NCBI RefSeq assembly: GCF_004006635.1
Contig: NZ_CP034842.1
Location: 248,001-312,000, forward strand
Source of the DNA: Fusobacterium necrophorum subsp. necrophorum
GTDB taxonomy: Bacteria > Fusobacteriota > Fusobacteriia > Fusobacteriales > Fusobacteriaceae
Reading direction: 5' to 3'
Length of the DNA: 64,000 nt
In this document: piece by piece, positions 58,641 to 64,000 of the stretch
Layout of the letters: every line of letters begins with the position of its first letter
How positions within the stretch are numbered: position 1 is the stretch's first letter
The notes under the pieces: generated by a model
What the model was told of the DNA's origin: nothing
Seen by the model: only the letters and a program-made list of their open reading frames with translations
Databases searched by the model: none
Position numbers and translations under genes: made by a program

Positions 58641-58825
58641 TATGCTTGCACCTCCTCAATCTTTAATAGGTATTCTACTTGAGCCAATTTTCCTTTTAAC
58701 TCAGGTGTCATTGTATGTTCAACCACATCATGCATTTTCTTAAGCCCTAGCGACTTTAATGTAGCTATGTGGTTAGGTTTTCTTCCGATCATGCTTTTTA
58801 CTAATTCTATTCTAAGCTTACTCAT
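58640..58825 (-). CDS. rpmD: 50S ribosomal protein L30
   Basis: The 61-residue protein ([34 protein letters not shown]) is the bacterial short form of L30. It lies between rpsE and rplO, as usual. Confidence 0.98.
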   Translation of the reverse strand: MSKLRIELVKSMIGRKPNHIATLKSLGLKKMHDVVEHTMTPELKGKLAQVEYLLKIEEVQA

Positions 58826-58838
58826 CTTACCTTCCCTC

Positions 58839-59342
58839 CTAGCTTAAGATATCTTTTACTTCTTTTCCTCTTAATGCTGCAATTTCTTCCGCAGTTCTAA
58901 GAAGTTTCAAAGCTTCTACTGTAGCTCTTGCTACATTGTGTTTATTTCTAGACCCTTTAATCTTCGTTAAAATGTCCTTTACTCCAACTAATTCCAAAAT
59001 TTCTCTAGATGCTGACCCAGCAATAACTCCAGTCCCTTCGTAAGCTGGTGCCATCCATAAAGATGTTGCTCCCCATTTTCCTACGATTTCGTGAGGAACT
59101 GTTCCTCCTTTTAAAGAAACTTCAACGATATTTCTTTTTGCAGAAGCAATTGCCTTTCGGATTGCATCAGGAACTCCATTTGCTTTTCCCAATCCCAATC
59201 CAATTTTTCCTTCGCCATCTCCAACAGCCGCTAATACAGAGAAAGAAATTGTTCTTCCTCCTTTTGTTGTCTTAGAAACTCTTGAGATCTTTAATAATTT
59301 TTCTTGATATTGTTTTTCTTCTCTATTTGTGAACTTAGACAA
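58839..59342 (-). CDS. rpsE: 30S ribosomal protein S5
   Basis: The 167-residue protein has the double-stranded RNA-binding S5 domain ([40 protein letters not shown]) and the C-terminal fold ([20 protein letters not shown]). It affects decoding accuracy. Confidence 0.99.
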   Translation of the reverse strand: MSKFTNREEKQYQEKLLKISRVSKTTKGGRTISFSVLAAVGDGEGKIGLGLGKANGVPDAIRKAIASAKRNIVEVSLKGGTVPHEIVGKWGATSLWMAPAYEGTGVIAGSASREILELVGVKDILTKIKGSRNKHNVARATVEALKLLRTAEEIAALRGKEVKDILS

Positions 59343-59368
59343 GTTAAATCCTCCTCTCTTTCCAAGAA

Positions 59369-59731
59369 TTAGAAGCTTAATCCAGCTTCTCTAGCTGCTT
59401 CTGCTAAAGCTGCGATTCTTCCAGTATATTTATATCCTGATCTGTCAAAAACAACTTCTTTGATTCCTTTTTCTGCCGCTCTTTCCGCAATTGTTTTTCC
59501 AACTGCTTTAGCAGCTTCTATATTCCCACCATTTTCTACTTTCATACCTTTCATAATAGTAGAAGCAGATACTAATGTTACTCCATTAACGTCATCGATT
59601 AATTGAGCAAAGATGTTGTTATTTGATCTGTAAACAGACAATCTAGGTCTTTCTGCAGTTCCAGAAATTTTATTTCTAATTGCTAAGTGTTTCTTTTCTC
59701 TTACAGATGCTCGATTTACCTTTTTAAACAA
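59369..59731 (-). CDS. rplR: 50S ribosomal protein L18
   Basis: The 120-residue protein ([39 protein letters not shown]) binds 5S rRNA together with L5. Confidence 0.99.
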   Translation of the reverse strand: MFKKVNRASVREKKHLAIRNKISGTAERPRLSVYRSNNNIFAQLIDDVNGVTLVSASTIMKGMKVENGGNIEAAKAVGKTIAERAAEKGIKEVVFDRSGYKYTGRIAALAEAAREAGLSF

Positions 59732-59757
59732 CTTTCTTACCTCCTTTTCAAGCTATT

Positions 59758-60291
59758 TTACGCTTTTTTACCTTCTTTTCTTCGGATATGTTCATCAGTG
59801 TATTTCACTCCTTTTCCTTTATAAGGTTCTGGAGCTCTCTTCGATCTGATGTTAGCAGCAATTTGTCCAACAAGATCTTTTTCAATTCCTTCTACAAGAA
59901 TTGTAGTATTCTTTTCTACAGTAAATGTAATTCCAGGAACTTCATCAATGATAACCGGGTGAGAATATCCTAAAGATAATTCCAATCCTTTTCCTTTCAC
60001 GGCAGCTCTGTATCCAACCCCGACTAGAGTTAATGATTTTTTAAATCCTTCGGATACTCCGCTTACCATATTTTGGATTAAAGCTCTTGTTGTTCCATGA
60101 ATAGCTCTCACTTTTGGTTCGTCGTTAGGTCTTTCCACAACAACTTCTCCATTTTCTAATTTTATTGTTAATTCTTGATTAAATTCTTTTTCTAATGTAC
60201 CTTTAGGTCCTTTGACAGTAACCTTATGTCCGTCGATTTTCACTTCGACTCCTGCAGGTACGACGATAGGTTTTTTACCTACTCTTGACAT
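59758..60291 (-). CDS. rplF: 50S ribosomal protein L6
   Basis: The 177-residue protein has two related domains, starting [20 protein letters not shown] and ending with the L6 signature [20 protein letters not shown]. It lies near the sarcin-ricin loop. Confidence 0.99.
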   Translation of the reverse strand: MSRVGKKPIVVPAGVEVKIDGHKVTVKGPKGTLEKEFNQELTIKLENGEVVVERPNDEPKVRAIHGTTRALIQNMVSGVSEGFKKSLTLVGVGYRAAVKGKGLELSLGYSHPVIIDEVPGITFTVEKNTTILVEGIEKDLVGQIAANIRSKRAPEPYKGKGVKYTDEHIRRKEGKKA

Positions 60292-60314
60292 TTACGGACA
60301 CCTCCTAGTTAATA

Positions 60315-60710
60315 TTACCAAACAAATGCAAGGACTTCTCCACCTACGTTTTCCATTCTAGCTACTTTATCTGTAACAATTCCTTTTGAAGTGGAAACGA
60401 TAGCGATTCCTAATCCAGATAATACTCTAGGCATATCTTCTACAGAAGAGTACACTCTTCTTCCAGGCTTAGAAATTCTTTTAATCCCTTTAATCACTCT
60501 TTCTTTTCCATCATATTTTAAATACACTCTAATATTTTGTTTTGTACCGTCTGTTACAATTTTATAATTAGAAATATATCCTTGTTCTTTTAAAATTTCA
60601 GCAATTCTTTCTTTCATTTTAGAAAAAGGAACATCCACTTTTTCATGCATTACCGCATTGGCATTTCTAATTCTTGTTAACATATCAGCAATTGGATCTG
60701 TTAAATACAT
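60315..60710 (-). CDS. rpsH: 30S ribosomal protein S8
   Basis: The 131-residue protein ([40 protein letters not shown]) binds the central domain of 16S rRNA. In E. coli S8 represses the spc operon; a site here was not identified. Confidence 0.99.
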   Translation of the reverse strand: MYLTDPIADMLTRIRNANAVMHEKVDVPFSKMKERIAEILKEQGYISNYKIVTDGTKQNIRVYLKYDGKERVIKGIKRISKPGRRVYSSVEDMPRVLSGLGIAIVSTSKGIVTDKVARMENVGGEVLAFVW

Positions 60711-60738
60711 CTACTAAAATCCTCCTTCCTTATCAATC

Positions 60739-61026
60739 TTACCAAGATGATTTTTTTACACCAGGGATAACTCCAGCTCCAGCCAGTTGTCTGAACTTTA
60801 CTCTTGAAATTCCAAACTCTCTCATGTATCCTCTAGGTCTTCCATCTAGTTGACATCTATTTCTTCTTCTAACAGCTGCAGAGTCTTTTGGTAATTTGTT
60901 TAATTCAAACATAGCTTCCATATCTCCAGCTGCGACTCTTTTCTTCAGTTCAGCTCTTTTTTCAGCATATTTTTCGCTAAGTTCTGCTCTTCTCACATCT
61001 CTTGCGATCATTGACTTTTTCGCCAT
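60739..61026 (-). CDS. rpsN: 30S ribosomal protein S14 (long, zinc-free form)
   Basis: The 95-residue protein ([39 protein letters not shown]) is the longer form without the CxxC zinc motif. Confidence 0.99.
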   Translation of the reverse strand: MAKKSMIARDVRRAELSEKYAEKRAELKKRVAAGDMEAMFELNKLPKDSAAVRRRNRCQLDGRPRGYMREFGISRVKFRQLAGAGVIPGVKKSSW

Positions 61027-61047
61027 CTACGATTAACCTCCTAACTC

Positions 61048-61599
61048 TTACTTTTTGAAAGGCATTCCGAAAGCCTTAAGTAGTGCTCTTCCTTCTTCAT
61101 CAGTTTTCGCAGAAGAAACCATAGTAATAGACATTCCCAATAACTTTTCTACCTTATCGAAATCAATTTCCGGGAAGACTAATTGGTCAGCCAATCCTAA
61201 TGAATAGTTTCCTCTTCCGTCAAATGCATTCGCAGAAACTCCTTCAAAGTCTCTCACACGAGGAAGAACTACATTTACCAATCTATCTAAAAAGTCATAC
61301 ATTCTTTCTTTTCTAAGAGTAACTTTAGCTCCAATTGCCATTCCTTCTCTTAACTTAAATCCTGCTTCCGACTTTCTAGCTTTTCTTAACAAAGGTTTTT
61401 GTCCTGTAATGATTGTTAAATCTGCCATAGCTGCATCCATTAACTTAGAGTTTTGAGTTGCTTCTCCCACTCCCATGTTTACGATGATTTTTTCTAGCTT
61501 AGGGCATTCCATGATGTTTTTGATTTCTAAATCTTTCATTAACTTAGGAACGACTACATCATTGTATAATTTATGATATCTAGAAACGTATTTTGACAC
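61048..61599 (-). CDS. rplE: 50S ribosomal protein L5
   Basis: The 183-residue protein ([40 protein letters not shown]) binds 5S rRNA and contacts the P-site tRNA. Confidence 0.99.
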   Translation of the reverse strand: MSKYVSRYHKLYNDVVVPKLMKDLEIKNIMECPKLEKIIVNMGVGEATQNSKLMDAAMADLTIITGQKPLLRKARKSEAGFKLREGMAIGAKVTLRKERMYDFLDRLVNVVLPRVRDFEGVSANAFDGRGNYSLGLADQLVFPEIDFDKVEKLLGMSITMVSSAKTDEEGRALLKAFGMPFKK

Positions 61600-61617
61600 T
61601 TACGTTTTCCTCCTTTC

Positions 61618-61959
61618 TTAGATAATTTCTCCTGATTTCTTAGAAACTCTTACTTTCTTTCCATCTCTTAGTTCATATTTTACTCTAGTTGGTTTTCCAG
61701 CTTTTTCATCAAACAACATTACTTTTGAAGAAAAAATGGCAGCTGCTCTTTCTACAACTCCACCTTGTGGGTTCACTGGACTTGGCTTCAAATGTTTCTT
61801 TACAACATTGACTCCCTCTACCACTATTTTTCCTTTCTTAGGAAAAACTTTTACTACCTTTCCTGTCTTACCTTTATCTTTACCAGAAATTACATACACA
61901 GTATCTCCTGTCTTTACGTGTAAAGAAGCAGGCACGAATTTAATCTTAGGTTTAGCCAC
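61618..61959 (-). CDS. rplX: 50S ribosomal protein L24
   Basis: The 113-residue protein has the KOW motif ([20 protein letters not shown]) and starts large-subunit assembly on 23S rRNA. Confidence 0.99.
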   Translation of the reverse strand: MAKPKIKFVPASLHVKTGDTVYVISGKDKGKTGKVVKVFPKKGKIVVEGVNVVKKHLKPSPVNPQGGVVERAAAIFSSKVMLFDEKAGKPTRVKYELRDGKKVRVSKKSGEII

Positions 61960-61981
61960 GATTATTAGCCTCCTCTCTTAG

Positions 61982-62350
61982 TTATATTACTTCCGGAGCC
62001 AGAGATAAAATTTTCATAAAGTTTTTAGCTCTCAACTCTCTTGCTACTGGTCCAAAGATTCTAGTTGCTTTTGGTTCATTGTTGTTGTTGATTACAACAG
62101 CTGCGTTGTCATCAAATTTAATATATGATCCGTCGTCTCTTCTAGTTTCTTTTCTTGTTCTTACAATAACAGCTTTTATTACGTCACCTTTTTTTACGTT
62201 TCCACCAGGGATAGCTTCCTTAACTGATGCTACAACGATGTCACCAATTCTTCCGAATCTTTTCTTAGATCCTCCTAAAACTCTGATTACCATAAGTTTT
62301 TTAGCTCCAGAGTTATCAGCAACATTAAGGATAGTTTGTTGTTGTACCAT
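61982..62350 (-). CDS. rplN: 50S ribosomal protein L14
   Basis: The 122-residue protein ([40 protein letters not shown]) lies at the subunit interface. Confidence 0.99.
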   Translation of the reverse strand: MVQQQTILNVADNSGAKKLMVIRVLGGSKKRFGRIGDIVVASVKEAIPGGNVKKGDVIKAVIVRTRKETRRDDGSYIKFDDNAAVVINNNNEPKATRIFGPVARELRAKNFMKILSLAPEVI

Positions 62351-62383
62351 TAAATTATCCTCCTCTCAACGATAATTTGAATC

Positions 62384-62635
62384 TTATCTAGCTTTTTCAA
62401 TAATTTCCACTAATCTCCAATTTTTATCTTTGGATAGTGGTCTAGTTTCCATAATTCTTACTTTATCTCCAACTTGTGCGACATTTTCTTCATCATGTGC
62501 TTTGAATTTTGTTGTCTTTTTTACTCGTTTTTTATAAATTGGGTGTAAAGCCATTGTTTCAATCGCAACTACAATTGTTTTTTCCATTTTGTTTGAAACA
62601 ACGATTCCTTCCTTTACTTTTCTTTCGTTTCTCAA
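62384..62635 (-). CDS. rpsQ: 30S ribosomal protein S17
   Basis: The 83-residue OB-fold protein ([37 protein letters not shown]) binds 16S rRNA. Confidence 0.99.
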   Translation of the reverse strand: MRNERKVKEGIVVSNKMEKTIVVAIETMALHPIYKKRVKKTTKFKAHDEENVAQVGDKVRIMETRPLSKDKNWRLVEIIEKAR

Positions 62636-62675
62636 GACATTACCCTCCTCTTTGTCAGAATTTTCTATTGAGATA

Positions 62676-62858
62676 TTATCTTTCGTTTAAGATTGTATTG
62701 ATTCTTGCAATCTCTCTTCTTACTTCTCTAATTTTTGCAGTGTTTGTTAATTGACCTAATGAAAGTTGGAACTTCAAGTTGAATAATTCTTCTTTCAGCT
62801 CTTTGCACTTAACAACTAGGTCTTCACTAGTCATTTCTCTAATTTCTTTTGCTCTCAT
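62676..62858 (-). CDS. rpmC: 50S ribosomal protein L29
   Basis: The 60-residue helical hairpin ([40 protein letters not shown]) lies near the exit tunnel. Its start overlaps the end of rplP by one base. Confidence 0.98.
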   Translation of the reverse strand: MRAKEIREMTSEDLVVKCKELKEELFNLKFQLSLGQLTNTAKIREVRREIARINTILNER

Positions 62859-63283
62859 TAGTTTTCACCACCATTCTCATCTCTTTTTACAATTTTACAT
62901 TTGATAGGAAGTTTCATGGCTGCTTTTCGTAAAGCTGCTTTTGCTTTTTCTTCTGTAACTCCTGATACTTCAAATAAAATTCTTCCGGGTTTTACTACGC
63001 ATACCCATCCTTCCACGTTTCCTTTCCCTTTTCCCATTCTCACTCCGGCAGGTCTTGCTGTAATAGGCTTATCCGGGAAGATTCGAATAAACGTTTTCCC
63101 TTCTCTCTTGAACGTTCTGTTGATTCCAACCCGACAAGATTCAATTTGTCTGTTGGTAATCCAAGATGGTTCTAAAGCTTGTAATCCATATTCTCCGAAT
63201 GCTACGGTAGTACCTCTTTGTGCATTACCTTTCATTCTTCCTCTAAACATTTTTCTATGTTTTGTTCTCTTTGGCATTAACAT
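62858..63283 (-). CDS. rplP: 50S ribosomal protein L16
   Basis: The 141-residue protein ([40 protein letters not shown]) lies near the A site and helps tRNA positioning. Confidence 0.99.
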   Translation of the reverse strand: MLMPKRTKHRKMFRGRMKGNAQRGTTVAFGEYGLQALEPSWITNRQIESCRVGINRTFKREGKTFIRIFPDKPITARPAGVRMGKGKGNVEGWVCVVKPGRILFEVSGVTEEKAKAALRKAAMKLPIKCKIVKRDENGGEN

Positions 63284-63285
63284 GA

Positions 63286-63942
63286 TTAAGCTTCCCCTCC
63301 TTCTTTCGCAGTTGGAAGAACTTCACCGTGGAATACCCAAACTTTGATTCCTAAAGCTCCATACGTTGTATGAGCTGTTGCGACAGCATAGTCAATATCT
63401 GCTCTTAAAGTATGTAGAGGTACTTTTCCTTCTACTGCCCACTCAGATCTTGCGATTTCTGCTCCGTTCAATCTTCCAGAAACCATAACTTTAATTCCTT
63501 TTGCTCCAGCTTTCATTGCTCTTCCAATTGCTTGAGTCATTGCTTTCTTATAGGCAATTCTCTTTTCAATTTGAGTTGCGATAGATTCTGCTACTAATAC
63601 AGCATCTTTATTAAACTCTTTCACTTCTTGTACTTTAACAGTTACTTTTTTCCCTGTCATTTTTTCTAATTTTGCTCGTAAGCTTTCAATTTCTGCACCT
63701 TTTCTTCCAATGATGATTCCTGCTTTTCCTGCAGAAATAAGTACTGTAATTTGTGAAGGAGAAGTTCTTTCTAATTTCACTTTAGAAACTCCTGCATGAT
63801 AGTAAGCTTTTTTCACAAATTCTCTAACTTTCACATCTTCATGGAAGTATTTTGCATATTCTTTTTTATCTGCATACCAGTTAGAATCCCAAGATCTTGT
63901 AATTCCAAGTCTTAGTCCTCTAGGGTCTACTTTTTGTCCCAC
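63286..63942 (-). CDS. rpsC: 30S ribosomal protein S3
   Basis: The 218-residue protein has the KH domain ([20 protein letters not shown]) and the C-terminal S3 domain ending at [13 protein letters not shown]. It surrounds the mRNA entry. Confidence 0.99.
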   Translation of the reverse strand: MGQKVDPRGLRLGITRSWDSNWYADKKEYAKYFHEDVKVREFVKKAYYHAGVSKVKLERTSPSQITVLISAGKAGIIIGRKGAEIESLRAKLEKMTGKKVTVKVQEVKEFNKDAVLVAESIATQIEKRIAYKKAMTQAIGRAMKAGAKGIKVMVSGRLNGAEIARSEWAVEGKVPLHTLRADIDYAVATAHTTYGALGIKVWVFHGEVLPTAKEGGEA

Positions 63943-63964
63943 AGTTTTACCTCCTTAAAAAATC

Positions 63965-64000
63965 CTACTTTTCAGATACTGCTACGATAATATGTGCAGT
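63965..64000 (-). CDS. rplV: 50S ribosomal protein L22, C-terminal end (partial)
   Basis: Only the last eleven codons (TAHIIVAVSEK) and the stop are in the window. The sequence and position directly before rpsC fit L22, whose C-terminus normally reads like SHITVVVSE. Confidence 0.85.
   Translation of the reverse strand, partial: TAHIIVAVSEK

Overview
The window looks like AT-rich chromosomal DNA of a Fusobacterium, probably the F. necrophorum/gonidiaformans group; the genus is well supported and the species is a guess. The reasons are three FadA-family adhesin genes, giant type Va autotransporters of more than 3500 residues with a fusobacterial N-terminal organisation, a CIRCE-controlled hrcA-grpE-dnaK operon, and an S10/spc/alpha ribosomal cluster. 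Nearly all housekeeping genes lie on the minus strand.

Region 1 (1-20.1 kb): the 3' end of one giant autotransporter (A, plus strand, cut by the window edge) faces a complete 3509-residue autotransporter (B, minus strand). Their last ~4.05 kb, including terminators, form a very large, nearly identical inverted repeat. The ~5.4 kb between the arms holds an IS256-family element, a serine recombinase coupled to a Fic gene, a ribbon-helix-helix gene followed by a decayed IS91-like transposase, an 84-residue unknown and a second, catalytically degenerate Fic gene. Recombination between the arms would invert this segment and exchange C-terminal passenger segments between the two adhesins. B closes an operon that begins with a FadA-like gene (22.0 kb), followed by two coiled-coil lipoproteins and a parvulin-like protein.

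Region 2 (22.2-34.8 kb): a TetR regulator, dnaK-grpE-hrcA with CIRCE, a DUF3990-type toxin-antitoxin candidate, a MORN-repeat protein, guaB, an MscS channel, a cold-shock gene, an SGNH hydrolase, a dicarboxylate-type symporter, folA and a frameshifted dUTPase-fold membrane protein.

Region 3 (34.8-64 kb): the ribosomal operons, in reverse, run rplV(partial)-rpsC-rplP-rpmC-rpsQ-rplN-rplX-rplE-rpsN-rpsH-rplF-rplR-rpsE-rpmD-rplO-secY, then adk-map, then infA-rpmJ-rpsM-rpsK-rpsD-rpoA-rplQ. Two things interrupt this usually continuous order. A nested pair of IS30-family elements sits between secY and adk. A ~15 kb adhesin island sits between map and infA: a TlpA-like thioredoxin, a FadA-like gene, two coiled-coil proteins, a small lipoprotein, an OmpA-like protein, a 3654-residue autotransporter (C) and a close FadA homologue. 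The passenger of C contains a ~2.3 kb module present three times in tandem.

At a smaller scale, at least five copies of a ~70-100 bp intergenic element occur, all in the same orientation just after the 3' ends of minus-strand genes. Each carries a shared upstream motif; most end in a hairpin plus U-tract, and the hairpin is lost in one copy. All functional statements come from reading motifs and gene order; no database search was run.
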